Origin: Thermus thermophilus HB8
GTDB taxonomy: Bacteria; Deinococcota; Deinococci; Deinococcales; Thermaceae
Assembly (NCBI RefSeq): GCF_000091545.1
Contig: NC_006461.1
Location: forward strand, 557,564 to 621,563
DNA: 64,000 nucleotides
Direction of reading: 5' to 3'
Shown: in pieces, positions 48,360 through 57,330 of the stretch
How the letters are laid out: each line of letters starts with the position of its first letter
Position numbering within the stretch: the first letter of the stretch is position 1
Notes under the pieces: generated by a model
Seen by the model: only the letters and a program-made list of their open reading frames with translations
Told to the model about the DNA's origin: nothing
Databases searched by the model: none
Program-made: the position numbers and the translations under genes

Positions 48360-49579
48360 AGGCCATCCGCTATAGCCGCTACGAGGGAGGCCTGGAGGAG
48401 CTTTCCCCCGAGGAGATCCTAAGCCTCCTAGAGGACTTCCTCCTGGACTCGGGGTTTTCCGACCCCTTCCAGCGCTACGACCCGGACCCCGACCGCGCCC
48501 CCACCCTCGAGGACCTCTACGACGCCCTCCTCCAGGCCCTCCTCAAGAACGAGCTCGTCCCCGAGGACTGGCTCCGCGAGGCCCGCTTCGCCGACCGAAA
48601 GGAGGAGACGAGGCTCTACCAGGCCATCCAGGGGATGATCCGGAAGCTCCAGGAGGCGGGCTACCTCCGCCTTCCCGGGGAGGACCCCACGGACCCCGCC
48701 CAGGGCGGCTACCGGGGGGAGGCGGGGGAGGCCCGCTTTGAGCTCACGGAGAAGGCCTCGGACTTCCTGGGCCTGAAGAGCCTCCGGGAGCTCCTCGGGG
48801 CCCTGGGCCGCAACCCCCCGGGCCTCCACCCCACCCCCCACCACGCCCCCGGGGTGGAGAAGACGGGGGAGACCAAGCCCTGGGAGTGGGGGGACCCCCT
48901 GGAGCTCAACGTCCCCGAGACCCTCAAGAAGGCCATGGCCAAGGGGCTGGAGCGCCTTTCCCACGAGGATCTGGTCATAGACCTTGCCGAGTACACCGCC
49001 AGCATGAGCACCGTGGTCCTCCTGGACTGCTCCCACTCCATGATCCTCTACGGGGAGGACCGCTTCACCCCGGCGAAGAAGGTGGCCCTCGCCCTCGCCC
49101 ACCTCATCCGCACCCAGTACCCCGGGGACCGGGTCCGCTTCGTCCTCTTCCACGACACCGCCGAGGAAATCCCCCTGGCCAAGCTCCCCCTGGTGCAGGT
49201 GGGGCCCTACCACACCAACACCAAGGCGGGCCTGGAGCTCGCCCGGACCCTCCTCAGGAAGATGGGCGGGGAGATGAAGCAGATCATCCTCATCACCGAC
49301 GGCAAGCCCTCGGCCTTAACCCTGCCGAGCGGGGAGATCTACAAAAACGCCTGGGGCCTGGACCCCCTGATCCTCGCCGAGACCCTCAAGGAGGCCACCC
49401 TGGCGAGGCGCGAAGGGATCCCCATCCACACCTTCATGCTCGCCCGGGAGCCCGAACTCCTCGCCTTCGTGAAGAAGCTTTCCCAGATCACCCGGGGCAA
49501 GGCCTACCTCACGAGCCCCAGGAACATCGGCAAGTACCTCCTCCTGGACTTCCTCAACAAGAAGGTGCGGAGGAACTGA
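48356..49579 (+). CDS. VWA-domain protein, partner of the MoxR ATPase
   Basis: The 407-residue protein has an unassigned N-terminal region (about 1-205) and a von Willebrand A domain (about 215-400). The domain has a complete MIDAS DxSxS motif at D224-S226-S228 (LLDCSHSMI) and a later ITDGKPSAL. There is no signal peptide or membrane segment, so it should act in the cytoplasm. MoxR-VWA pairs assemble or insert metals into partner complexes. The ATG overlaps the HepT-like stop (ATGA), and its own TGA overlaps the next ATG. Confidence 0.83.
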   Translation: MKAIRYSRYEGGLEELSPEEILSLLEDFLLDSGFSDPFQRYDPDPDRAPTLEDLYDALLQALLKNELVPEDWLREARFADRKEETRLYQAIQGMIRKLQEAGYLRLPGEDPTDPAQGGYRGEAGEARFELTEKASDFLGLKSLRELLGALGRNPPGLHPTPHHAPGVEKTGETKPWEWGDPLELNVPETLKKAMAKGLERLSHEDLVIDLAEYTASMSTVVLLDCSHSMILYGEDRFTPAKKVALALAHLIRTQYPGDRVRFVLFHDTAEEIPLAKLPLVQVGPYHTNTKAGLELARTLLRKMGGEMKQIILITDGKPSALTLPSGEIYKNAWGLDPLILAETLKEATLARREGIPIHTFMLAREPELLAFVKKLSQITRGKAYLTSPRNIGKYLLLDFLNKKVRRN

Positions 49580-49803
49580 TGCGCCCCTTGAGGCTAAGCC
49601 TTCTCCTGGAGCGCCTGCGGAGGCCCAGGGTCTACCCAAAGTCCCTTCCCGCCCTGGTGCGGGAACACCTCGAGGTGCGGCCCCCCCTCTCCCTGGACCT
49701 TCCCTACTACGCCGCCCGGAGGGAGGGGGGCTACGCCCTCATCCCCTGGGACCGGTACATGGAGGAGGCGGAGAGGAGGCTGGAGGAGGTGGCCCGCCCC
49801 TAG
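49579..49803 (+). CDS. Small protein coupled to the VWA gene, function unknown
   Basis: A 74-codon frame starts in a TGATGC overlap with the VWA stop and runs to 49803. The product is basic at the N-terminus (RPLRLSLLLERLRRPRVYP) and acidic-helical at the end (YMEEAERRLEEVARP). The coupling and G/C third-position bias support a real gene. I recognise no family; it converges with nucleotidyltransferase pair 3, overlapping by 4 nt. Confidence 0.6.
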   Translation: MRPLRLSLLLERLRRPRVYPKSLPALVREHLEVRPPLSLDLPYYAARREGGYALIPWDRYMEEAERRLEEVARP

Positions 49804-50168
49804 CCCTTCCGCTCGGCGAGCACCCGGCCCTCCGCCAGGGCTCGCCGGGCCAGGGGATTGGCCTCGGCCTCCTTCGGGGTGTAGACGAAAAGGTCCACGG
49901 GAAAACCCAGATCGGCGAAAAGGGGAAGGTAACGCCCGGGGCGCTCCAGGAAGGGGGGAGCCTCCCCCACGAGGAGGAGGAGGTCGGCGTCGCTCCGCGG
50001 CGTCGCCTCTCCCCGGGCCAAGGAGCCGAAGAGGACCACGGCGAGGACCTCGGGGAAGGTGGCGAGGAGCTCGGCCGCCTTTTCTTCAAGGGCCTGAAGA
50101 AGTCTCTCCCGGTCCAGCCAGAACACTTTGACCGAACCGTAGGATTTCTCCTGCACAAAGGAGCGCAT
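49800..50168 (-). CDS. Minimal nucleotidyltransferase (MNT), pair 3
   Basis: The protein shares EVLAVVLFGSLARGEAT, SDADLL and the GSx10DxD layout with the one at 45.5-45.8 kb; the third acid is in FPVDLFVYT. The frame is open from 50207, and I take the ATG at 50168, giving 122 residues and an 83-nt overlap with the HEPN gene; a GTG at 50126 would align better with the paralogue. The overlap with a different frame of the HEPN gene is unusual. It is the last gene of the exopolysaccharide-strand run. Confidence 0.8.
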   Translation of the reverse strand: MRSFVQEKSYGSVKVFWLDRERLLQALEEKAAELLATFPEVLAVVLFGSLARGEATPRSDADLLLLVGEAPPFLERPGRYLPLFADLGFPVDLFVYTPKEAEANPLARRALAEGRVLAERKG

Positions 50169-50499
50169 CCCGAGCCTCCTCCTCTCCATAGTAGTCCAGA
50201 GGGGCACCCGCCTCCCAGCTGTCCGGATAGCGCGTGGGGATGTAGAGCCTATCCAGCACCAGGGCGCAGCGCCTGAGCTCGGGGGTCAAGTTGAGCCGTT
50301 CGTGAAGACCGGCCAAGAGGTGGGTGAGCGCGTGGCCGAAGGCCTCGGCCCCCAAGGCGAAATAAACCGCTTTGAGGGCTTTCTCCGCCGCCTGATGGGC
50401 GGCGAAGCAAGCCCATTCCCAGTGGCCAAGCTCCAGGCTCTTTTGGGCGTGCTCAAGGTCCCGCTCGGCTTGCCGCATCCAGTCGCGCGCCCGGTTCAT
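50086..50499 (-). CDS. HEPN-domain protein, pair 3
   Basis: The 137-residue protein is a paralogue of the HEPN at 45.8-46.2 kb: NRARDWMRQAERDLEHAQ, WACFAAHQAAEKALKAVY and VLDRLYIPTRYPD are shared. The arginine of the possible Rx6H motif is missing here (FALGAEAFGH). Its ATG overlaps the Wzz-like stop by 4 nt, so it is read from the exopolysaccharide operon. The last 20 residues differ from the paralogue and overlap the next gene. Confidence 0.8.
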   Translation of the reverse strand: MNRARDWMRQAERDLEHAQKSLELGHWEWACFAAHQAAEKALKAVYFALGAEAFGHALTHLLAGLHERLNLTPELRRCALVLDRLYIPTRYPDSWEAGAPLDYYGEEEARDALLCAGEILRFGQSVLAGPGETSSGP

Positions 50500-52385
50500 G
50501 CGCTTCCCCCAGAGGGGGCCTCTTGGGGCCTTAGGGCCTCGGCCACGAAGGCGGCCATCACCCCGAGCATCAGGCCCAAGGCCACCGCCAGGGCGAAGAG
50601 GAGGCCCCGCCTGGGCGCCACCTTCTCGTAGACGGGGTAGGCGGGGGCCAGGATGGAGGCCCAGGCTTCCTGGCTGCTGGCGATCTGGATTCCCAGGTCC
50701 GTGCGCTTCTGGGCCAGGGCCAGGTAGGCGTTCTTGGCGAGCTCCAGGGCCTGGCTCAGGGTGTCCTGCTCCACCTGGGCCCGGGCCACCCGGTCCTTGA
50801 GGACGTTGATGCGGGCGTCCACCTGGGCGATGCGGGCCTCGAGGGCCGCCTTCCTGGCAAGAAGCCTCGCCTCCTCCGCCTGGGCGTCTATGAGCGCCGA
50901 GCGCAGGCGCTGGTACTCGGGGTTGGGGTTGTCAAAGGCGAGGTCTGCCCCCGAGAGGTTCGCGATCTGGTCGTACCGGGCGCGGAAGGCCTCGTAGGCG
51001 GCCTTCTTGGTGTTGTACTCCAGGGTGATGGCCTCCTTTTCCCGCTCCTGGGCGGCTAGAAGTTGCCTTAAAGACGTGATACGTTGGGAGATCGCCTCTT
51101 GCTCCTTCAGCAACGCCTGCGCCTCGGCTTCCAGGCCCTGGATTTGGCTGCGCAGACTCACGGCTTGGGTCAACAGGGGGGCGTAGGCGGGGTTCACCTC
51201 CTGCACCCGGAGCTTTAGCCCTGCAAGGGCTTCCAGGTCTCCTTTCGCCACCGCCGCAGCGACCACGGGATCGGCCACCACTTCGCGCATTACGTCCAAT
51301 ACCTTGGGTTCCTCGGCAAGGGCCCCCTCCAGCCCCTTCAGGGCAGCTTCTTTAGAGGCCCGCTCGGTGGCGATCTGGGCCAGCCGCACCCCGATCTCTG
51401 CCAAACGCCTAGAGAGCTGGTTTAGCTCGCCTTGCCACTCGGCGATGCGCTCCCTTTCCTTGAAGGCCTCCAGGGCCTTGGCCGCCGCCAGGTAGGCCTG
51501 CCTGGCCTTCTCCGTCTCCTGCTTCAGGGCGGCCTGGGCCTCCTGGAGGCGCTTGCCGATGATGGCGAGGCTTTCCGGGCTTGTGTTCAGGGACACGAGC
51601 TGGGCCTGGCGGGCCGCCTCCTTCTCCAAGGCGGCGATCCGCCCCCGCACCGCCGCCAGGTCCCGCTCCAGGCCGGAGAGCTCCTGGTCCAGGCTCACCC
51701 GCTCCCCGGTCTTGGCCTCCAGCTCCGCCTTGTCCTGGGCGAGGGTGGTGGTCTTCTGGAAGGCCTCCCACCTCGCCTGGGCCTCCCGGTAGGCCTTCTC
51801 CGCGGGGGGTAGCTGCTCCTCGAGGGCCGCGAGGCTCGCCTTAAGGCGCTGCAGGGGGATCTCGTTCACCTTGCGCTTCACCGCCTCCACCCAGAGGTTC
51901 GCCGCCTCGGCCGCCACCTCGGGGTCCGGGGCCTTCACGGTGAAGCTCGCGACGATGGGGGGGACCTGATTGGGGTTCGCCGCCTGGACCCTAGGGGAGA
52001 TGTCCTTCACCTCGAGGTCCCGGAGCATCCGCTCCACGCCCCTGAGGTTCCCCTGGTCCTGCCAGCGGGTGGGAAGCCTCCCCTCTTTCCTTAGCGCCTC
52101 CCACACCTCTCCCACCGCCTCCTCGGAGAGGGCCAGGGCCTTCAGGCCCTCAAAGGTGATGGGGGTGGCCTGCTGCACCTGGATCCGCTGCTCCAGCTGG
52201 GCCTGCACCTGCACCGGGGCCACGCTCAAGGTGGCGGTGGAGGCGTAGGTGGGCTCGGCGACGAAGAAGCCGTAGATCAGGGCGACCGCGCCGAAGAGGA
52301 GGGGGAGGGTGAGGATCCAGGCCTTCTGGCGCTTGAGGATTTCCAGGATGTCCCTTAGGGTTAGCTCCTCGCTGGGGGTTTCCAC
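50496..52385 (-). CDS. Wzz-like polysaccharide chain-length/co-polymerase protein
   Basis: The 629-residue protein has two transmembrane segments, near the N-terminus (AWILTLPLLFGAVALIYGFF) and C-terminus (GLLFALAVALGLMLGVMAAF). They flank a long extracytoplasmic region full of coiled coil (about 180-560). This is the Wzz/chain-length determinant layout. No tyrosine-kinase P-loop follows, unlike Wzc. It should control polymer length or export with the Wzy-like and Wzx proteins of this cluster. Third-position GC drops around 51.05-51.3 kb, hinting at mosaic origin. Confidence 0.83.
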   Translation of the reverse strand: METPSEELTLRDILEILKRQKAWILTLPLLFGAVALIYGFFVAEPTYASTATLSVAPVQVQAQLEQRIQVQQATPITFEGLKALALSEEAVGEVWEALRKEGRLPTRWQDQGNLRGVERMLRDLEVKDISPRVQAANPNQVPPIVASFTVKAPDPEVAAEAANLWVEAVKRKVNEIPLQRLKASLAALEEQLPPAEKAYREAQARWEAFQKTTTLAQDKAELEAKTGERVSLDQELSGLERDLAAVRGRIAALEKEAARQAQLVSLNTSPESLAIIGKRLQEAQAALKQETEKARQAYLAAAKALEAFKERERIAEWQGELNQLSRRLAEIGVRLAQIATERASKEAALKGLEGALAEEPKVLDVMREVVADPVVAAAVAKGDLEALAGLKLRVQEVNPAYAPLLTQAVSLRSQIQGLEAEAQALLKEQEAISQRITSLRQLLAAQEREKEAITLEYNTKKAAYEAFRARYDQIANLSGADLAFDNPNPEYQRLRSALIDAQAEEARLLARKAALEARIAQVDARINVLKDRVARAQVEQDTLSQALELAKNAYLALAQKRTDLGIQIASSQEAWASILAPAYPVYEKVAPRRGLLFALAVALGLMLGVMAAFVAEALRPQEAPSGGSA

Positions 52386-52397
52386 ATTGACCTCCCG

Positions 52398-53639
52398 TTA
52401 CTTTGCGCCAAAACCAGTGAGGATCACCCACAGGGTGCGTACCAAGATCCTTAGGTCTAACCAAAAGGAACAGTGCTTCACGTAGTAGAGATCATAGCTG
52501 AGCTTTTCTATGGTTCCCTCTAAACCCTCCGCGTAGCCGTGGTGCACCTGGGCCCATCCGGTGAGACCGGGACGGACGACGTGGCGTAGCATATAGGAGG
52601 GAATTTCCTCGGCATATTTCTCCGCCAGCACCTTTTGCTCGGGCCTGGGGCCTACCAGGGCCATCTCGCCGCGAAGGACGTTCCAGAGCTGGGGCAACTC
52701 GTCTAAGCGGAGCTTTCGCAAGAGCTTCCCCAAGGGGGTGATGCGGTCTGCTTCCGCCCCCGCGTAGACCCCCTCCCTGGGGGCTCCCCGCATGGTGCGA
52801 AACTTGTAGGCCTTGAAGGGCCTCCCCCCGAGGCCCATCCGTTCCTGGGCGAAGAGGACGGGCCGCCCCAGGTCCAGGTAGACGAGAAGGGCCACCAAAA
52901 GCCCGAGGAGGAGGATGAGGGGGGCGAAGAGGAGGACAAGGCCCACCTCAAAGGGCCGTTTGAAGTAGGGGTAAAGCCCCCGGTTCCCCTCGGAGAGGAC
53001 GAGAAGCCCTTCCCCATAGCTCCCCTCCAGGGGAACCCGGCCCGTGTACCCCTCGTACACTAGGGCGGCGTGGAGGATGGGAAGCCCCCTCAGGGAGGCC
53101 TCGGCGAGGAGGGGAAGGGCCCTCGGGTCCAGATGGTGAAGGTCCGCCACCACTCCCTCGGCCTCCTCCAGGTCCTCGATGGGCCTCACCCCTTTGGCGA
53201 TGCCCCTGAGTCGGTCCGCGAGCCCCCCGGGAAGGAGGGCGAGGCGGACGGGGGGCAGGTGGTGGAGGTAGAGGAGGAGGAGGGGGAAGGCGAGGGAGGT
53301 GGCGAGGAGGAGGAAGGCCCGGGAGTAGTAGAGCCGCCCCAGGGCGAGGACGGCGAGGAGGAGGAGGGTGAAGAGGAGAAGGTTGAAGGCGGCAAGCCCC
53401 CAGGCCTCCCGCCCGGGGTAGCGGGCCATGCGGTCTGTAGCGAAGAAGGCGAGGAGGTGGGCGAGGAGGGTAAGCCCCACGAGCACCCCCACCTCCCCCC
53501 GCCAAGGCGGGGGGCCGAAGACCAGAAGGGCGGCCGTCAGGGAGGGAAGGAGGCTAAGCCCCACGGCGAGGCCCGGGAAAGGGCGGGCTTTAACGGTGCG
53601 GTAGGGCAACCGGAGCTCCAACGCACCCATGGCCTTCAT
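52398..53639 (-). CDS. Undecaprenyl-phosphate sugar-1-phosphate transferase
   Basis: The 413-residue protein has four or so N-terminal transmembrane segments, a cytoplasmic linker and a further membrane helix. The bacterial sugar transferase domain follows: KRPFEVGLVLLF, QERMGLGGRPFKAYKFRTM, RLDELPQLWNVLRGEMALVG and RPGLTGWAQV. It attaches the first sugar phosphate to undecaprenyl phosphate, starting the repeat unit. Sugar specificity cannot be read. Start ATG 53639 or 53630. Confidence 0.9.
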   Translation of the reverse strand: MKAMGALELRLPYRTVKARPFPGLAVGLSLLPSLTAALLVFGPPPWRGEVGVLVGLTLLAHLLAFFATDRMARYPGREAWGLAAFNLLLFTLLLLAVLALGRLYYSRAFLLLATSLAFPLLLLYLHHLPPVRLALLPGGLADRLRGIAKGVRPIEDLEEAEGVVADLHHLDPRALPLLAEASLRGLPILHAALVYEGYTGRVPLEGSYGEGLLVLSEGNRGLYPYFKRPFEVGLVLLFAPLILLLGLLVALLVYLDLGRPVLFAQERMGLGGRPFKAYKFRTMRGAPREGVYAGAEADRITPLGKLLRKLRLDELPQLWNVLRGEMALVGPRPEQKVLAEKYAEEIPSYMLRHVVRPGLTGWAQVHHGYAEGLEGTIEKLSYDLYYVKHCSFWLDLRILVRTLWVILTGFGAK

Positions 53640-53681
53640 CCTACCAGGAGGGGAATGAGGGAGGCGTGCAAATGGGCTTCC

Positions 53682-54776
53682 CTATAGGCGGAGCACCTCC
53701 TCGTAGGCCGCCCACACCCGGGCGAGCATGCCATCTAGAGTGAAGGCCTCCTCGTAGCGCCTCCTCCCCGCTTCCCCCAGCCGGGCCCGGAGTTCCGGGG
53801 AGAGGAGGAGGGTTCTCAGCCTCGCTCTTAGGGCTTCCTCGTCCCCCCGCCCTACCAGGAACCCCGTCTTTCCCTCCACCACCGCCTCTCCCACCCCGCC
53901 CATGCCCGTGGCCACCACGGGAAGCCCGGCCCGCATGGCCTCGAGTACGGAAAGGGGAAGCCCCTCCCAGTTCGTGGCGAGGACGAAGACCTGGGCCTCC
54001 GCCAGAACCCGGTCCACGTCCAGCCGCTTTCCTAGGAAGCGGACCCTTTCGCCAAGCCCCAGGGCCTCGGCTAGGGCCTTAGCTTGGGGAAGGAGGGGCC
54101 CCTCCCCCACCAGGTCCAGGCTCCAGGGAAGCTCCTTTAGGCCCGAGAGGGCCTTTAGAAGGAGGGCGTGGTCCTTTTGAGGGGCGAAGCGGGCCACCAT
54201 GGCGAGCCTTGGCGGTTCCTTCCTGGGGTCTGCGCGGAAGGGGGTATCGGGGACCCCGTTATGCACCACCCGGATCCTCTCCGGGGGCACCGCCTTGTGG
54301 CGAAGGGCGAGGGCCCTGTCGTACTCGGAGACGGCGAGGACCAGGTCCCCAAGCCGCCCCGCCAGGCGCTCCATGGCGAGGGCGAGCCTCTTTCTTCCTT
54401 CTGGAACCCCGTCGGTGAAGGCCCACCCGTGGGCCGTGAAGACGCTCTTCACCCCCAGGACCCGCCCCGCCAGGCGCCCCAGGAAGCCCGCCTTGGAGGA
54501 GTGGGCGTGGAGGAGGTGGGGCCGGACTTTCCGGATGAGAGCCATTACTTCAAAGAGGCCGAGAAAGTCCTTTACAGGGCGCACGGGCTGCACGAGGTGC
54601 CTAAGGAGGTGGACCCTCACCCCCAGGGCGCGGGCTTCCTCCACCAGGAAGCCGTCTTGGTCCTCCCCCACCCCCAGGTGGAGCTCCGCCCGGTCCCGGA
54701 AGCCTCGGAGGAGTTCCAGGAGGTGGACCTGGGCTCCCCCGGGTTCAGCGCGAGTGATGAGGTAGAGGAGGCGCAT
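53682..54776 (-). CDS. GT4-family glycosyltransferase
   Basis: The 364-residue GT-B enzyme opens with RLLYLITRAEPGGAQVHLLEL and has HAHSSKAGFLGRLAG, AHGW, the E-x7-E region NWEGLPLSVLEAMRAGLPVV and HNGVPDTPF. It would add one sugar to the growing lipid-linked repeat unit at the cytoplasmic face. Codon bias is typical of the host, in contrast to the next upstream gene. Its start overlaps that gene by 32 nt. Confidence 0.88.
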   Translation of the reverse strand: MRLLYLITRAEPGGAQVHLLELLRGFRDRAELHLGVGEDQDGFLVEEARALGVRVHLLRHLVQPVRPVKDFLGLFEVMALIRKVRPHLLHAHSSKAGFLGRLAGRVLGVKSVFTAHGWAFTDGVPEGRKRLALAMERLAGRLGDLVLAVSEYDRALALRHKAVPPERIRVVHNGVPDTPFRADPRKEPPRLAMVARFAPQKDHALLLKALSGLKELPWSLDLVGEGPLLPQAKALAEALGLGERVRFLGKRLDVDRVLAEAQVFVLATNWEGLPLSVLEAMRAGLPVVATGMGGVGEAVVEGKTGFLVGRGDEEALRARLRTLLLSPELRARLGEAGRRRYEEAFTLDGMLARVWAAYEEVLRL

Positions 54777-55950
54777 GCTTTCTCCTTCTTTCTAGCTGGA
54801 TTTCTAGCTGGAGAGCTATCCAAACAAGCAGAGTGGACCACGGTAGGAGTCGCAAACGAGTGTTGGCCCCAATATTGTCACTGATCAGAGCTAGACCACC
54901 GATGTAAATTAAGACAAAGATTACCAAAAAAGTTGCCCTTCGATCAGCGCACCGAAAAGAGTTGCGTAGCCAAACCGTTGCTAAAAGAAACCACATAGGA
55001 ACAGCCTCAACTAAGGCGATAGCCACGATAGGACTCTTGACTTGCCAAGGCAGGGGCCCTAATAGAACTGTGGCGAAGCTGTACGCATAGCTTATCAGGA
55101 AAGCTATCGGATTGGAGAAATCCAAAGAAATGTCTACGGCACTCCCTCCAATAGAATAAACTTCTTCTCTAATGTGTGAGATCTTCTCGGGATTGAGAAG
55201 GGGAGCTAGGTACTTCAAACCCAGAGGCCCCCATCCAAGAGCAATTGGAACTAAAACGGCGATTAAAGCTACGAGAGCAACGTAGAGTGGCCTCCGCCAG
55301 ATTTGGGTAAGGGCATATACCGAAAGTGCTCCCAGCAAGGCTACAGATGCATATCCTCTAAACTGGTAAAGCCCTACCAGCCCTATGACGAGGAAAATAG
55401 TTTCCCTTAAGCGGGGTTTCCAAAGTAGTTTTGCAGACCAGTAAAGAGAGGCCATCCCCAAAGCCAAGACTGCCGGATCCTTGAGGAGCTGGCCACCATA
55501 AAACAAACCCGAAGGATAGGCGACGAGAAGAAGGCCCGCCAGGTTTGGAGCGGAGGAAAGCCGCCACAACCTGGCCTTTGCCCTGGAAAGCTCGTAGGCC
55601 AGGAGCACCCCATAGTAGACTGCAATTGAGCTTAAAAGGACATTGACGATTTTCCCCCACATCAAGGACGGTCCCACGAATTGGTAAATCCAAGCGAGGA
55701 GATAAGGATAGGCGTTCGGAAGATTTTCTGGGGTCCCTGATTGGACTAGGGAAACGGCAGCCCAATGATAAAAGCGATCGTCTGCCCCCGAGGCTAGGGG
55801 ATAAAATCCCTCAAATCCGCTTACTAACGAGTACAGGTGCAGGCCTGTGGCTATGACTGTTTTCACGAGGAAGGCAAAGGTTGCCCAAAGCAAAGCAAGC
55901 GATATTGGCGCAACCTTGATATAAGCCGAGCTTTTCTCGCCTAAGGTCAC
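54745..55950 (-). CDS. Polytopic membrane protein, possible polysaccharide polymerase (Wzy-like)
   Basis: The 401-residue product has about nine to ten hydrophobic segments and a basic tail. DDRFYHWAAVSLVQSG in an early loop and its position between glycosyltransferases fit a Wzy-type polymerase or a membrane glycosyltransferase; Wzy proteins share little sequence. Base composition is clearly lower in GC than surrounding genes, with many A/T third positions, a sign of transfer. Confidence 0.65.
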   Translation of the reverse strand: MTLGEKSSAYIKVAPISLALLWATFAFLVKTVIATGLHLYSLVSGFEGFYPLASGADDRFYHWAAVSLVQSGTPENLPNAYPYLLAWIYQFVGPSLMWGKIVNVLLSSIAVYYGVLLAYELSRAKARLWRLSSAPNLAGLLLVAYPSGLFYGGQLLKDPAVLALGMASLYWSAKLLWKPRLRETIFLVIGLVGLYQFRGYASVALLGALSVYALTQIWRRPLYVALVALIAVLVPIALGWGPLGLKYLAPLLNPEKISHIREEVYSIGGSAVDISLDFSNPIAFLISYAYSFATVLLGPLPWQVKSPIVAIALVEAVPMWFLLATVWLRNSFRCADRRATFLVIFVLIYIGGLALISDNIGANTRLRLLPWSTLLVWIALQLEIQLERRRKHAPPLPHHSR

Positions 55951-56999
55951 CTTCGGAGACCCCCTTCAAGCCATGCCACAAATTGCCTGGCCAAAAGCTG
56001 GAACGTTAGGTCCGGGTTGTGGTAGCTCCTTTCCTTAGGTTTTGCAATTGCAAGTACCTGTGCCAGGGTCTGAGGATTATTTGGGGGTACTAGTATACCC
56101 CCTACGCGGGGCACGTCTTCCACGAAGGCACCTACGGCCGAAGCCACTACAGCGAGCCCAAAAGCGGCCCCGATGAGGGGCAAGGAAGACTGTGTAGCCT
56201 GCCGGTAGGGAAGGACGAGAACCGATGCCCTTTGGAAAAAGAGGGCGGCTTCCTCATCGGGTACGTAGCGGTTATGAACCTCAAACCATGAAGGGTGCTC
56301 TCTCATTGCCCTTCTTAGAATACGGGGTACCTGCCCCGGCCCCGCGATTAGGGCTCTTCTGCGCCCTTCCAAGGCTAAAATGGCCTTGACAAGAATGTCT
56401 ATTCCCTTGTAGGCCTCGAGGCGACCGAAGAAAAGGACAAGGTCTTCTTCGCGTTGGACACCCGGTTTGGCGTGCCGAAGGAAGCGGTCGGCAAAACTCC
56501 CGTGAGGGATCACTACGACGTGTCGGGCTCCGAGCTTCCGGGCTTTATCCACAAACACCTGAGAGTGTACGTGTACGCTTGTGGCCAAAGGCACAACCCA
56601 GCGGCGCAGGAGGGCGTTGGCGGCTTCCCAGGGGTTCCCCGGATGGGGATCAGGGTCATGAAGGGTGAGGAAGAGCGGGACACCCTCTTTCTTAGCCCAC
56701 CTGGCTAGCCAGAGCGCCCATGGGTACCCTTCGCCGTTGAAAAGATAGAGGCAGTCGGGCTTCTCTGTGAGAATTTTTTGCCAAAGGGTGCGGGCGGGCC
56801 TCGGGTCTAAAAACCGCCTAAGGGCTTGGGCTCGGGATGCCCCGGTAGGGAAGCGGACGACCTTAACGGGGACGTTTCCCTCAAAATGCTCGGGAACATA
56901 AAGGGAAAGGTCAAGGTGTTGGGACAAAGGAGGTACTAGCGCCTCCAAGTACTGGCCCATAGCTCCTCGGACGGAGAAAGCTAGAAGCGCCACTTTCAC
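55947..56999 (-). CDS. GT4-like glycosyltransferase
   Basis: The 350-residue GT-B protein has KVALLAFSVRGAMGQYLEAL at the start and LFFGRLEAYKGIDILVKAI, VHNRYVPDEEAALFFQRASVLVLP in the C-terminal Rossmann half. Its acceptor and donor are unknown. It overlaps the polytopic membrane protein by 4 nt. Third-position bias is relaxed. An IS982-like remnant lies directly upstream. Confidence 0.83.
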   Translation of the reverse strand: MKVALLAFSVRGAMGQYLEALVPPLSQHLDLSLYVPEHFEGNVPVKVVRFPTGASRAQALRRFLDPRPARTLWQKILTEKPDCLYLFNGEGYPWALWLARWAKKEGVPLFLTLHDPDPHPGNPWEAANALLRRWVVPLATSVHVHSQVFVDKARKLGARHVVVIPHGSFADRFLRHAKPGVQREEDLVLFFGRLEAYKGIDILVKAILALEGRRRALIAGPGQVPRILRRAMREHPSWFEVHNRYVPDEEAALFFQRASVLVLPYRQATQSSLPLIGAAFGLAVVASAVGAFVEDVPRVGGILVPPNNPQTLAQVLAIAKPKERSYHNPDLTFQLLARQFVAWLEGGLRR

Positions 57000-57019
57000 C
57001 TGAGAACCTCCTGGTAGAT

Positions 57020-57330
57020 GGCCTCGAGGCGCTTACCAACCATGCCCTCTACCTATCCTTCCTTTTGCCCTCCTCCACCTCCTGGCCCAGGTTTGGAAGC
57101 ACCTCCGCCAGGCCTGGACCCATGCGTTGGACACTTTCCCCCTTCCCGCCTGCGAGGACATCTGCGCCCCCCGCTCCCGCCTTTTCCCGACAGGGCCTAC
57201 CGCGGCTTCATCCCCAGCAAGCGGGTCTACCTCCACGGCCTCAAGCCCCACCTTCTGGTGGATGACGGGAAGTTTGTCCACGAGGTGAACTTGACCCCGG
57301 GGAGCTGGCACGACCTCGCTTTTCTTCCTC
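57020..57330 (+). pseudogene. IS982-family-like transposase remnant
   Basis: Two frames together give the middle of an IS982-like transposase. One reads LLHLLAQVWKHLRQAWTHAL, then DTFPLPACEDICAPRSRLFP. After a frameshift near 57190 the other reads RAYRGFIPSKRVYLHGLKPH, then LLVDDGKFVHEVNLTPGSWH. D-F-P-L-P-x-C and the later HLLVDD match the catalytic domain pattern. Both ends are missing and no inverted repeats are visible. It is a dead relic between two glycosyltransferase genes and the only material in this 353-bp gap. Confidence 0.7.

Noticed and set aside
50086..50207. Frameshift or sequencing error joining HEPN pair 3 and its MNT gene
   Set aside because: Both frames are open across the overlap, and a GTG at 50126 gives the MNT protein a normal length. 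The overlap is odd but does not require an error.
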